From: an uncultured Kiloniellaceae bacterium
Lineage (GTDB): Bacteria; Pseudomonadota; Alphaproteobacteria; Kiloniellales; Kiloniellaceae
DNA: 64,000 nt
Direction of reading: 5' to 3'
Assembly: GCA_947493695.1 (NCBI GenBank)
Contig: CANLSF010000001.1
Coordinates: 744,001-808,000 of the forward strand
The notes below the pieces were generated by a model. That model worked only from the letters and a program-made list of their open reading frames with translations, ran no database searches and was not told where the DNA came from. This document shows, one piece after another, positions 38,700 through 47,359 of the stretch (position 1 is its first letter; every line of letters begins with the position of its first letter). Made by a program: the position numbers and the translations under genes.

Positions 38700-38715
38700 C
38701 GTTCCACGTGAAACA
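38700..38715. promoter_or_regulatory. parS-like site after ogt
   Basis: CGTTCCACGTGAAACA differs from the perfect parS at two of 16 positions (first and fifth), keeping the CACGTG centre and one full half-site. Such variants can bind ParB more weakly. It lies 3 bases after the ogt stop codon. Confidence 0.75.
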
Positions 38716-38791
38716 TTCCTAGCCGACGACAGATGCCGGTCCGGCGAAACAAGAGCAATAAACACTGTGAGATTTAGGGAGATCAAAAGTT

Positions 38792-39487
38792 ATGCCTGAA
38801 ATCAACATAAAGAGCTCAGATGGTACATTCAGCGCATATCTAGCGGTGCCGGATGTTCTACCCGCCCCTGCAGTTGTCGTGGCGCAAGAAATTTTCGGCG
38901 TCAACCAGGTGATGCGCGACGTCTGTGACTGGCTTGCAGAACTTGGATATCTTGCCTGCTGCCCAGACATCTTCTGGCGCATTGAGCCCGGCATCCAGAT
39001 CACCGACAAGACCCAGGAGGAATGGAAACGCGCCTTTGAACTCTTCGGACTTTTCGACCCGGACAAGGGGATCGAAGATCTCGGCGCCGTGATCGAACAC
39101 CTGCGCGCGCATGAAGATTGCACCGGCAAGGTCGGCTCTGTCGGCTTCTGTCTGGGCGGGAAGCTGGCCTATCTCATGGCCTGCCGGACCGATAGTGACT
39201 GTAACGTCAGCTACTATGGCGTCGGCCTTGACGAGCTCTTGAACGAAGCCGCCGCAATCTCGAACCCGGTGCTGATGCATATGGCATCACTCGATAAGTT
39301 CGTCCCGCCGGAAGCCCAGGCTAAAATCAAAGATGGTCTCATGGAGCATCCACTTGTCGATCTTCATGTCTATGACGACTGTGATCATGCCTTTGCGCGC
39401 ATTGACGGTGAACACTACGATGCGGCCGCAGCCAAACTGGCCAACGACAGAACAATCGGCTTTCTCAAGGAGAACCTGAGCACATGA
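38792..39487 (+). CDS. Dienelactone hydrolase family protein
   Basis: A 231-residue alpha/beta hydrolase. The nucleophile is the cysteine in GSVGFCLGGK, characteristic of dienelactone hydrolases; the aspartate and histidine follow in the last third (DHAFAR gives the histidine). It may cleave dienelactone or another small ester. No aromatic ring-cleavage genes are near. AGGGAGA is the ribosome site. The stop overlaps the quinone oxidoreductase start (ATGA), so the two are an operon. Confidence 0.88.
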   Translation: MPEINIKSSDGTFSAYLAVPDVLPAPAVVVAQEIFGVNQVMRDVCDWLAELGYLACCPDIFWRIEPGIQITDKTQEEWKRAFELFGLFDPDKGIEDLGAVIEHLRAHEDCTGKVGSVGFCLGGKLAYLMACRTDSDCNVSYYGVGLDELLNEAAAISNPVLMHMASLDKFVPPEAQAKIKDGLMEHPLVDLHVYDDCDHAFARIDGEHYDAAAAKLANDRTIGFLKENLST

Positions 39488-40461
39488 CCAAGGCAATTCG
39501 CATCCATACCCCCGGTGGGCCCGAGGCATTATCTTACGACGACATCGAACTTGCCGCGCCGGGCGAAGGTGAGGTTCAACTCAGGCAGACCGCTATCGGA
39601 TTGAACTTCATCGATGTCTATCACAGGACAGGGCTCTACCCGATCCCTGACATGCCCGCCGTTATCGGTCTCGAGGCAGCAGGTGTGGTTGAATCAGTCG
39701 GTCCTGGTGTCACCGATCTTGTCGCAGGTGACCGGGTCGCTTACGCTAATCCCCCTCTTGGCGCCTACGCTGAAGCCCGGAATATGCCCGCGGATCGGCT
39801 GATCAAGGTTCCCGAAGGGATCTCCGACGAGCAGGCGGCCGCGATTATGCTGCAAGGCATGACCGTCGAGTATCTGATCCGCAGAACTTACAACGTAAAG
39901 GCCGGAGATACGGTCCTGTTCCATGCCGCCGCAGGCGGTGTCGGCCTCATGGCCTGTCAGTGGCTCAAGCATCTGGGCGCTACCGTCATCGGTACCGTCG
40001 GCTCTGATGAAAAAGCAGATTTGGCGAAGGCCAATGGTTGCGACCACACGATCTTGTATAACAAAGAGGATATTGCGGCACGGGTCCGTGAAATCACCGA
40101 GGGTGCCGGCGTTCCAGTGGTCTACGATTCCGTCGGTAAGGACACCTTCGATGCTTCCATCAACTCGCTCAGTCCTTTGGGGCTCTTCGTGACTTTCGGT
40201 AACGCCTCAGGTCCGGTGCCACCGGTCGATCCGGGATTCCTCGCACAAAAGGGCTCCCTCTTCATGACCCGGCCTACACTGATGACCTATACCGCAAAGC
40301 GCGACGATATGGTGAAATCTGCCGAGGCCCTGTTCGATGTGGTTGGTTCCGGCGCGGTGAAAATCGCCATCAACCAGCGTTATCCCCTGGCCGAAGCGGC
40401 GCAGGCGCACAGCGATCTAGAGGCCAGAAAAACAACAGGTTCGACAATCCTGCTGCCGTAA
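39484..40461 (+). CDS. Zinc-free NADPH:quinone oxidoreductase
   Basis: A 325-residue medium-chain oxidoreductase of the quinone reductase subgroup: NFIDVYHRTGLYP, GLEAAGVVE, the FHAAAGGVGLMACQ dinucleotide-binding loop and VYDSVGKDTFD. The zinc-binding residues of alcohol dehydrogenases are absent. It likely reduces quinones or enones with NADPH. It is translationally coupled to the dienelactone hydrolase gene and converges with rho across a shared hairpin terminator. Confidence 0.9.
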   Translation: MTKAIRIHTPGGPEALSYDDIELAAPGEGEVQLRQTAIGLNFIDVYHRTGLYPIPDMPAVIGLEAAGVVESVGPGVTDLVAGDRVAYANPPLGAYAEARNMPADRLIKVPEGISDEQAAAIMLQGMTVEYLIRRTYNVKAGDTVLFHAAAGGVGLMACQWLKHLGATVIGTVGSDEKADLAKANGCDHTILYNKEDIAARVREITEGAGVPVVYDSVGKDTFDASINSLSPLGLFVTFGNASGPVPPVDPGFLAQKGSLFMTRPTLMTYTAKRDDMVKSAEALFDVVGSGAVKIAINQRYPLAEAAQAHSDLEARKTTGSTILLP

Positions 40462-40482
40462 CAGCGAACAACAGGCAAAGAG

Positions 40483-40514
40483 AAAGGGCGCTACACTCAG
40501 GTATAGCGCCCTTT
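40483..40514. terminator. Bidirectional terminator between quinone oxidoreductase and rho
   Basis: Perfect 11-bp stem AAAGGGCGCTA with a ten-base loop. It is followed on the plus strand by TTTTCATTTT and on the minus strand by TTTCTCTTT, so it can serve both convergent genes. Confidence 0.85.
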
Positions 40515-40628
40515 TCATTTTCTTGGGTACGTTCATGCTCTGCGGCTTAACGTACGGCTGTACGTCCAATCCATCAGCAGATCGTTCCGTTTCCAAAACG
40601 TTCCTAAAACATGATTTAAACCAATATC

Positions 40629-41885
40629 TTACTGGTTCATGGAGTCGAAGAAGTCGGAATTCGACTTGGTCTGCTTGAGCTTGTCGACCAGGAAGTCGAT
40701 TGAGTCGGTGACACCCATCGGCATCAGGATCCGGCGCAGAACCCACATCTTCGAGAGGGTTCCCTTGTCGACCAGAAGCTCTTCCTTGCGGGTACCGGAC
40801 TTGCCGATATCGATCGCCGGGAAGGTCCGCTTGTCGGCCAGTTTCCGATCCAGCACGATTTCCGAGTTACCCGTACCCTTGAATTCTTCAAAGATCACTT
40901 CGTCCATACGACTGCCGGTATCGATCAGCGCCGTGGAGATAATCGTCAGGCTACCGCCTTCCTCGATATTCCGCGCGGCACCGAAGAAACGCTTGGGGCG
41001 CTGCAGCGCGTTGGCATCGACACCACCAGTCAGAACCTTACCGGAACTGGGCACCACGGTGTTGTAGGCACGAGCCAGTCGCGTGATGGAATCAAGCAGA
41101 ATCACAACGTCTTTCTTGTGCTCGACAAGACGTTTGGCCTTCTCGATTACCATCTCGGTTACTTGAACGTGGCGGTTGGCCGGCTCATCAAAAGTCGAAC
41201 TTACGACTTCGCCGTTGACCGAACGCGCCATATCCGTGACTTCCTCAGGCCGCTCATCAATCAGCAGCACAATCAGATAGACCTCAGGGTGATTCGAGGC
41301 AATCGCATGAGCGATATTCTGCAAAATCATGGTCTTACCGGTGCGCGGCGGGGCGACAATCAAGGCGCGCTGCCCCTTACCAAGCGGAGTCACCAGATCG
41401 ATGATCCGGGTGGTCATGTCCTTTTTGGTCGGATCGGCGAGCTCCAGGGTCAGCTTTTCGTCCGGATAAAGTGGCGTCAGATTGTCGAAATTGATTCTGT
41501 GGCGCGAGTTCTCCGGCGGATCGAAGTTGATCTGATTGACCTTTAGCAGGGCAAAATAACGCTCACCTTCCTTCGGGGAGCGGATCTGTCCTTCAACAGT
41601 ATCACCGGTGCGCAGGCCAAAACGGCGGACCTGGCTTGGACTTACGTAGATATCGTCGGGCCCCGGCAGATAGTTGGATTCCGGCGCGCGTAGAAAGCCG
41701 AAACCGTCCTGCAGCACTTCGAGCACACCGGATCCGTAGATCGGCACGTCGTTTTCAGCCATCTGCTTGAGGATCGCAAACATCATATCCTGCTTACGCA
41801 GGTTGCTTGCGTTTTCGATTTCCAGTTCTTCTGCAAAAGCCAGCAGGTCTGCCGGACTTTTGGCTTTCAAATCTTGAAGGTTCAT
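40629..41885 (-). CDS. rho: Transcription termination factor Rho
   Basis: A 418-residue hexameric RNA helicase. The start [20 protein letters not shown] is the Rho N-terminal domain, followed by the RNA-binding [17 protein letters not shown] region. Walker A is [11 protein letters not shown], Walker [10 protein letters not shown], and the Q/R loops [16 protein letters not shown]. The frame is open for 19 more codons, but the ATG at 41885 is the family start. It lies upstream of the hem genes, as in many alphaproteobacteria, though a Gfo/Idh gene has been placed between. Confidence 0.97.
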   Translation of the reverse strand: MNLQDLKAKSPADLLAFAEELEIENASNLRKQDMMFAILKQMAENDVPIYGSGVLEVLQDGFGFLRAPESNYLPGPDDIYVSPSQVRRFGLRTGDTVEGQIRSPKEGERYFALLKVNQINFDPPENSRHRINFDNLTPLYPDEKLTLELADPTKKDMTTRIIDLVTPLGKGQRALIVAPPRTGKTMILQNIAHAIASNHPEVYLIVLLIDERPEEVTDMARSVNGEVVSSTFDEPANRHVQVTEMVIEKAKRLVEHKKDVVILLDSITRLARAYNTVVPSSGKVLTGGVDANALQRPKRFFGAARNIEEGGSLTIISTALIDTGSRMDEVIFEEFKGTGNSEIVLDRKLADKRTFPAIDIGKSGTRKEELLVDKGTLSKMWVLRRILMPMGVTDSIDFLVDKLKQTKSNSDFFDSMNQ

Positions 41886-42186
41886 GGGCGTTGAGCCTGA
41901 TACGAGATAAAGATTAAGGAGGGAACGCGCGACGCGCGGCATTGAGGTGACCCTTAGTCATCTCTCCATGCCGCTGCAGTTCGTCGTCTTGAACAGAGTC
42001 AGCCTAATGCGGGGCGATTACTAATTCATGAATTGGGAACGACCCGAACGAATGTCCAGGGCCTAACTTCCGCATTCGATACTGGATGCTCTCAATGAAG
42101 TCAAGCGCATGAAGAATAAAATTGCAGAAAATCGAAACCGCTACAGAAAAGCCACAAGGACAGAGTCTCTGAGCTTCAACAACTAT
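41886..42186 (-). promoter_or_regulatory. rho leader region (301 bp)
   Basis: No gene. The promoter and 5' leader of rho on the minus strand lie here. At 41944-41964 an imperfect 8-bp stem (GAGGTGAC against GTCATCTC) sits 60-80 bases before the start. The E. coli rho leader is known to be attenuated by Rho itself; whether this leader is so used is not shown. Confidence 0.4.
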
Positions 42187-43185
42187 TTAGGGTTCTTGCC
42201 AGGAACCGCTCTCAACTGATTGGAAGATTGCGTCAATAATACGCATGTTTACAACAGCATCCTCAATCCCACTGGGGGCTTCCCGTCCATTTTTTACGGC
42301 ATCGACAAAAGCATCCGCCTGCTCGGCATACTGATCAGCTTCCGGAATCGTCTCCAGCTCGGCATCACTGCCGTCGAGCACCGAGCCATCGTACAGGAAT
42401 AGCCTGCTGGAAGCCCCCTGAGGGGCATTGAAGGGGATTTCGATCTCCAGACGTCCCTGAGTGCCTAAAATCTGGACTCGCTGATAGGGGACCGTCTGTG
42501 TCGAAACTGTAAATGCCAGTTGCCGACCCTCCCCGAAGTCCAGAAGCCCGGATGTCAGGCGATCCGTCGCGAAATTAGGGTCTTTATCGATCATCCCGAC
42601 GACGCGCTCCGGCTCGGCCTCAAAGAAAAAGCGGCCTGCCACAATCGCGTAGCACCCGATATCCATCAGCGCTCCGCCACCGGTTTCGGGTTTGTTGCGG
42701 ATGTTCTGCGGATCATCGTTGAAATAGGAAAAGGCTACCTGGATCGCTTTGGGTTGACCGATTTTGCCGGACCGCAAGATCTCGCGGCAGCGTAACCATT
42801 GGGGATGAAAGCGGACCATAAAAGCTTCCATCACCCGGATACCGTCAGGAATTTCAGATAAACGCGCCGCATCTTCAGCTGTCAGACCGATCGGTTTTTC
42901 ACAGAGAACATGTTTGCCGGCACGGGCCGCCGCAAGCGTCATCTCAACATGCTGATCGTTCGGCAGGGGATTGTAGATGAACTCGATATTCGGATCCGCA
43001 AGCAGGTCTTCATAAGAACCGTAGGCCTGGTCGATCCCAAGCTCGGACGCAGCCGCCCTGGCCTTCGCCAGATCTCGCGAAGCAATCGCGGCGACCCGGC
43101 CCAGGCGCGAGGCCTGAATCGCAGGAATAACCTTTTCAACGCCGATTTTTGCGGTGCTCAAGACACCCCAACGCGCTTTTTCCAT
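42187..43185 (-). CDS. Gfo/Idh/MocA-family oxidoreductase
   Basis: A 332-residue NAD(P)-dependent sugar or polyol dehydrogenase-like enzyme. The Rossmann start reads WGVLSTAKIGVEKVIPAI, and the EKP motif is in HVLCEKPIGL. The C-terminal domain follows with GGGALMDIGCYAI. Substrate unknown. I start at the ATG at 43185 after GGGAGGTATTGAG; the frame is open 13 more codons. It stands between rho and hemJ, which are usually adjacent or near. Confidence 0.88.
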   Translation of the reverse strand: MEKARWGVLSTAKIGVEKVIPAIQASRLGRVAAIASRDLAKARAAASELGIDQAYGSYEDLLADPNIEFIYNPLPNDQHVEMTLAAARAGKHVLCEKPIGLTAEDAARLSEIPDGIRVMEAFMVRFHPQWLRCREILRSGKIGQPKAIQVAFSYFNDDPQNIRNKPETGGGALMDIGCYAIVAGRFFFEAEPERVVGMIDKDPNFATDRLTSGLLDFGEGRQLAFTVSTQTVPYQRVQILGTQGRLEIEIPFNAPQGASSRLFLYDGSVLDGSDAELETIPEADQYAEQADAFVDAVKNGREAPSGIEDAVVNMRIIDAIFQSVESGSWQEP

Positions 43186-43261
43186 CTCAATACCTCCCGG
43201 GAACAGGACTTTTGTGGCGTGCACCAGTCTTCAGCACGCCGGGATGCTTAGTCTGAATCGT

Positions 43262-43705
43262 TCAGAATGGTTTCACGACAACGAAAACGACAATGCCGAT
43301 CATCAAGAGGGTGGGGACCTCGTTCATGTAGCGATAGTAGGTCTCGCTGTGGCGGTTTTCGTCCTTTTCGAACTGTTTCCGCCAGCGCGCCAAAGCCGCA
43401 TGAATGATCTGCATACCGATCAGAAGGGTCAGTTTGGCGTGAAACCAGGGCTCCGTCCATGCTTCAAGATGAAGAACCAGCAAAATCCCGAACAACCAAC
43501 TCGAGATCATGGCTGGATTGGTGATCGCCCGTAGAAGGCGGCGTTCCATGACCTTGAAGGTTTCCGACTGGGTAGAACCAGGCTCGGCTGTGCAGTGATA
43601 GACGTACAGGCGGGGCAGATAGAGCATGCCCGCCATCCAGGCGATGACACTGATGATATGCAGTGCTTTTACCCAGCCGTAGGCATCGCCCAGAAATCCA
43701 GACAT
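43262..43705 (-). CDS. hemJ: HemJ, protoporphyrinogen oxidase
   Basis: A 147-residue inner-membrane protein with four helices. It oxidises protoporphyrinogen IX to protoporphyrin IX in bacteria that lack HemG and HemY. Family features are KALHIISVIAWMAGMLYLPRLYVYH with its histidine near residue 16 (short parts match), and WFHAKLTLL. It precedes hemH and hemE, so three late haem steps are clustered here, on the same strand. Confidence 0.9.
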   Translation of the reverse strand: MSGFLGDAYGWVKALHIISVIAWMAGMLYLPRLYVYHCTAEPGSTQSETFKVMERRLLRAITNPAMISSWLFGILLVLHLEAWTEPWFHAKLTLLIGMQIIHAALARWRKQFEKDENRHSETYYRYMNEVPTLLMIGIVVFVVVKPF

Positions 43706-43811
43706 TTTGTGTCCCCGATCAGAAAATACCGCTCAATCGACTGTTTTTTCTCACCTCCGGTCAAAACCGGAAATCCAGAATCCACAGGCTGATCCGCGTG
43801 TCTCCCTGACC

Positions 43812-44855
43812 TTAAACCCTGTTCCAACTGGTGGGGCAAGGATCATCCTCGCGACCGGGACAAAGTGAAGCCGATCCATCGAGCGCACCGATCACCCGGC
43901 GGGCCAGTCCGTCGATATAGGCCGGTCCGTCATCGACGGTCGGCACGCGGATATAGGCCGGAACCCCTTGATGTTCCGCCAGTTCCCGATATTCGATATC
44001 GAGTTCGACCAGGGTTTCCGAATGTTCAGACACAAAAGCAATCGGCACGACAACCAGCGGAACCTTGTCCGCCCCTGCCCGTTCAATCTCGCTATCCGTC
44101 GAGGGGCCGATCCATTCCAGCGGCCCGACCCGGCTCTGGTAACAAATCACCCAATCAAGATCGGGTTCGCCCAGCGCCGCAACCACCGCGGCAGCCGACT
44201 GTTCAACCTGTTCCTGGTAGGGATCGCCGGCTTCGACAATTTTTTTCGGCAGGCCGTGCGCGGAAAAGAGAACACGGGGTTTTCCAGTCTCCTTGGCGGT
44301 CTCCAGCCCTTTTTTCAGAAGCGATACGACTTCTGAGACAAAGCCCGGATCCTCCGGATAGCAACAAACGGTTTTGGTCGGCACCTGCAAGCTAATCTTG
44401 GCGGCTGCGCGATCCCAATCCGTGACCGATGATCCGGTTGTCGTCGTGGAAAACTGCGGATAGAGCGGTAACAGCAGAATTTGGTCCGGCCCGTAGTCCT
44501 TGACCTGGCGCGCCGCTTCATCACTGAAGGGATGCCAGTAGCGCATCGCGATGAAGACTTTGAAGTCATCATCCGCGCCGGTATTTGCGGATCCACCGGG
44601 TTTCAGCGCCGCCTCCAAAGCCTGCGCCTGCACCTTCGTGTTTGGCAGCAACGGCGAACCTCCGCCGAGATTTTCATAAATCTCACGCGCAATCGGCGCC
44701 CGGCGCTTCGATATCACCTTGGCCAGTCCCCATCGAAAAGGATTCGGCAGGCGAATAATCGCTGGGTCATTGAAAAGATTGAACAAAAAGGGCTGAACCG
44801 CCGCCGGGGTATCAGGCCCTCCAAGATTGAATAGAACGATCGCTGTTTTAGTCAT
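43812..44855 (-). CDS. hemH: Ferrochelatase
   Basis: A 347-residue enzyme that inserts Fe2+ into protoporphyrin IX. The N terminus AIVLFNLGGPD and the AMRYWHPF segment are typical; the metal-site histidine is in LFSAHGLPKK and the glutamate in FVSEHSETL. It lies in the rho-hemJ-hemH-hemE run, transcribed towards rho. The last residues of the protein are polar and probably disordered. Confidence 0.95.
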   Translation of the reverse strand: MTKTAIVLFNLGGPDTPAAVQPFLFNLFNDPAIIRLPNPFRWGLAKVISKRRAPIAREIYENLGGGSPLLPNTKVQAQALEAALKPGGSANTGADDDFKVFIAMRYWHPFSDEAARQVKDYGPDQILLLPLYPQFSTTTTGSSVTDWDRAAAKISLQVPTKTVCCYPEDPGFVSEVVSLLKKGLETAKETGKPRVLFSAHGLPKKIVEAGDPYQEQVEQSAAAVVAALGEPDLDWVICYQSRVGPLEWIGPSTDSEIERAGADKVPLVVVPIAFVSEHSETLVELDIEYRELAEHQGVPAYIRVPTVDDGPAYIDGLARRVIGALDGSASLCPGREDDPCPTSWNRV

Positions 44856-44938
44856 GCTGTGTAAGCTGGCTATTCCACCAGCTTTTGTCTATCCCCGCGC
44901 CGCGCAAAGGTTCCGCGGCAATTAGCAGCAGATCTACA

Positions 44939-45982
44939 TCAGCCACGGATCAGCTTCATAAGCTGTTCAACATGCTCTGGCGGTGTTTGCGGAACGATAC
45001 CATGGCCCAGATTGAACACGAAGGGGCCGCCGGAGAGCGATTCCAGGATGTCCGCGACAGCCTGTTCGAGTGCCTCGCCACCGGCAACCAGCTTGATGGG
45101 GTCGAGATTTCCCTGAACCGTGATCTTTGGCTGCAGATGATCGCGTGCCCAACCCAAGGGCACCGTCGTATCCAATCCTAAGCCTTTCGCACCGCTCTCT
45201 AAGGCAAAATCCGGATAGGCGAGACCAACACCCCTTGGAAACAAAATCACCGGAATGTCCGGATGAACGGCATTGACTTTGGCGATGATCTTTTTACAGG
45301 GCTCAAGGCACCAGCGGCGCAGATCTTTTTCCGGCCAGACACCGGCCCAGGAGTCGAAAAGCTGCAAAACCTCTGCACCGGCTTCGACCTGGCGGATCAG
45401 ATAGCTTGATGTTGCTTCAACCAAAAGTTCGATCACACGGGCAAAGAGCTCAGGCTGGCTGTAGGCCCAGGTTTTTGCTGTGCTGAAGTCCTTGCTCGAA
45501 CCGCCTTCCAGCATGTAGCTGGCAACAGTCCAGGGCGCACCGGCAAATCCAATGAGCGCGGTTTCTGCCGGCAGTTCCTGACGCAAACGCCCGATGGTGT
45601 CGTAAACTGGTGCTAAATGCTCATGAAAGCCTTCAAGCCCGAGACGATCGAGATCGGCTTCGGATTTTAAGGCCTCCAGTTTTGGGCCAACTCCTTCTTC
45701 AAACCAGACTTTTTGGCCTAAAGCATGGGGAACCACCAGGATGTCTGAAAAGAGGATTGAAGCGTCAAACCCGTAGCGCCGGATTGGCTGCAAGGTCACC
45801 TCGACCGCAAGATCCGGTGTATAACAAAGATCGAGGAAGCCGTTCGCCTCTCCCCGGGTCTTCATGTATTCCGGCAGATAACGCCCTGCCTGTCGCATGA
45901 GCCAAATAGGTGGTTTCGGGAGAGTCTCGCCTCTCAGGGCACGAAGAAGGAGCTTATTTTCGGATTTCACGCTTTTTGCCAC
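44939..45982 (-). CDS. hemE: Uroporphyrinogen decarboxylase
   Basis: A 347-residue enzyme that converts uroporphyrinogen III to coproporphyrinogen III. PPIWLMRQAGRYLPEY is the signature. The FSDILVVPHALG catalytic aspartate region, GFAGAPWTVASYM and a C-terminal FNLGHGIVP are also present. The start is a GTG. In Caulobacter and relatives hemE sits next to oriC; here its upstream side faces a 527-bp gap with origin-like features. Confidence 0.96.
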   Translation of the reverse strand: MAKSVKSENKLLLRALRGETLPKPPIWLMRQAGRYLPEYMKTRGEANGFLDLCYTPDLAVEVTLQPIRRYGFDASILFSDILVVPHALGQKVWFEEGVGPKLEALKSEADLDRLGLEGFHEHLAPVYDTIGRLRQELPAETALIGFAGAPWTVASYMLEGGSSKDFSTAKTWAYSQPELFARVIELLVEATSSYLIRQVEAGAEVLQLFDSWAGVWPEKDLRRWCLEPCKKIIAKVNAVHPDIPVILFPRGVGLAYPDFALESGAKGLGLDTTVPLGWARDHLQPKITVQGNLDPIKLVAGGEALEQAVADILESLSGGPFVFNLGHGIVPQTPPEHVEQLMKLIRG

Positions 45983-46509
45983 TCAGGTCGGCTTCGGATT
46001 TCCCCACCCTACTTACAAAGAATCTTATTTAAATAAGAATATTGTAGTTGTTTGTTGGTGGGATGAATCATGGGGATTATTTAGTTATGCAAAAACTGTC
46101 CACCGCCGTCATGAGCAGATCAAAACCGACCGCATCGATGTGACTGAATTTTCTGACAACTTTTGCGACTCGGCGGAATCATAGGACGGGGATAAAGCTG
46201 TGAACAGCGTGAATTAGGTGCATAACTCTGTCACACGCAGGTGTGATTGCCCTCTTATCCCGCTTGTGGAAATTTGACTCAATCCTCGGATAGGCGGTGG
46301 GAGGATTTTAGGCTCTACGATAACCGAATTTTAACCCTTCTGATTAAAAGCCAGTTATCCACAATTTCATGCAGATTGATCCACCGACTTGCTCAGAACC
46401 GGGTCTTCGGCCTTGACGTCGGTAATCCGCGCAAAGCGTCAGAACTGGCGGCAGGTTCAAAGCTCATGTAAGAGAGGAACGCACCACCCGAACGAGGGAT
46501 TGAGAGTAT
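45983..46509. other. Candidate chromosomal replication origin (oriC)
   Basis: A 527-bp gene-free gap between divergent hemE and the PEP synthase regulator gene, the place where oriC is found in Caulobacter and other alphaproteobacteria. Directly visible: one perfect DnaA box TTATCCACA at 46355-46363; TTATGCAAA at 46085-46093 (one mismatch); TGTGGAAAT at 46266-46273 region (two mismatches); an AT-rich stretch at 46010-46060 centred on a 16-bp palindrome; and GANTC (CcrM) sites at 46020, 46065, 46167, 46176 and 46276. A single perfect box is fewer than in E. coli, but weak boxes are usual in Caulobacter. Confidence 0.65.
46023..46038. repeat. 16-bp AT-rich perfect palindrome in the candidate origin
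   Basis: TCTTATTTAAATAAGA is a perfect palindrome in the most AT-rich part of the gap. It may be in the DNA-unwinding element or may be a protein-binding site. Confidence 0.6.
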
Positions 46510-47331
46510 ATGACCATCATCCATTTACATTTGGTTTCAGATGCGACCGGCGAAACCATCAATTCCGTCGCCAGGGCCTGCCTCGTCCAGTTCGATGTCG
46601 CCGAACCGATTGAGCATGTCTGGAGCCTGATCCGCACACAGGGGCAGATGGACCGGGTGATTCAGGGGATCGAAGCCAATCCCGGCCCCGTTCTCTTCAC
46701 CATGGTCAACGGCAAGCTCAGACAACCTCTTGTGGATGCCGCGCGCCGGATCGGCGTGCCCTGCATACCGGTGCTGGATCCCGTGATCCATTCTCTGGCG
46801 GCCTATTTCGGGGTGGAAATGTCCGGCCAGCCGGGGCTGCAGCATGCGCTGGACGCCGAGTATTTCGACCGGATCGCAGCTATGGATTATGCCCTGGCCC
46901 ATGATGACGGTCAGCTCTACAGCGATCTGGAAGGGGCTGACATTGTTCTGGTCGGTGTATCCCGCACCTCGAAAACACCAACCTGTATCTATCTCGCCAA
47001 TCGGGGCATCAAGGCTGCCAACGTTCCGGTTGTGCCGGGGTGTGCGATGCCGAGCGAACTTCTCAGCACCAAGAAGCCGCTGGTGGTCGGTCTGACCAAG
47101 GATCCGGAAAGTCTGGTTCAGGTCCGCCGCAATCGCCTGCGCATGATTGCCGAAGGCGAAGATGAAACCGATTATGTGGATATTGAGTCGGTTCGGGCCG
47201 AAGTAACAGAAGCACGCCGGCTCTGCAGCCGCCACGGCTGGCCGGTGATCGATGTCACACGCCGCTCCATCGAGGAAACCGCCGCCCAGATCATGAGCCA
47301 CTATGCGCGGCATTGTGAGCTTGCAGGCTGA
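46510..47331 (+). CDS. Pyruvate, phosphate/water dikinase regulatory protein (DUF299)
   Basis: A 273-residue bifunctional kinase/pyrophosphorylase that switches PEP synthase or PPDK off and on. The DUF299 signature includes HLHLVSDATGETI and the P-loop VGVSRTSKTPT, with DYVDIESVRAEV and a C-terminal WPVIDVTRRSIEETAA. The ribosome site is in GAGGGATTGAGAG. It is the first gene after the candidate oriC on this side, followed by maf, aroE, coaE and dnaQ with short gaps or overlaps, so the run is likely one transcription unit. Confidence 0.93.
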   Translation: MTIIHLHLVSDATGETINSVARACLVQFDVAEPIEHVWSLIRTQGQMDRVIQGIEANPGPVLFTMVNGKLRQPLVDAARRIGVPCIPVLDPVIHSLAAYFGVEMSGQPGLQHALDAEYFDRIAAMDYALAHDDGQLYSDLEGADIVLVGVSRTSKTPTCIYLANRGIKAANVPVVPGCAMPSELLSTKKPLVVGLTKDPESLVQVRRNRLRMIAEGEDETDYVDIESVRAEVTEARRLCSRHGWPVIDVTRRSIEETAAQIMSHYARHCELAG

Positions 47332-47359
47332 AGGACTCCCGAATTTCCGGCACAAAAAA

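Noticed and set aside
46331-46347. TTAA-N9-TTAA as a CtrA site in the candidate origin
   Set aside because: CtrA sites need seven bases between the half-sites; here there are nine.
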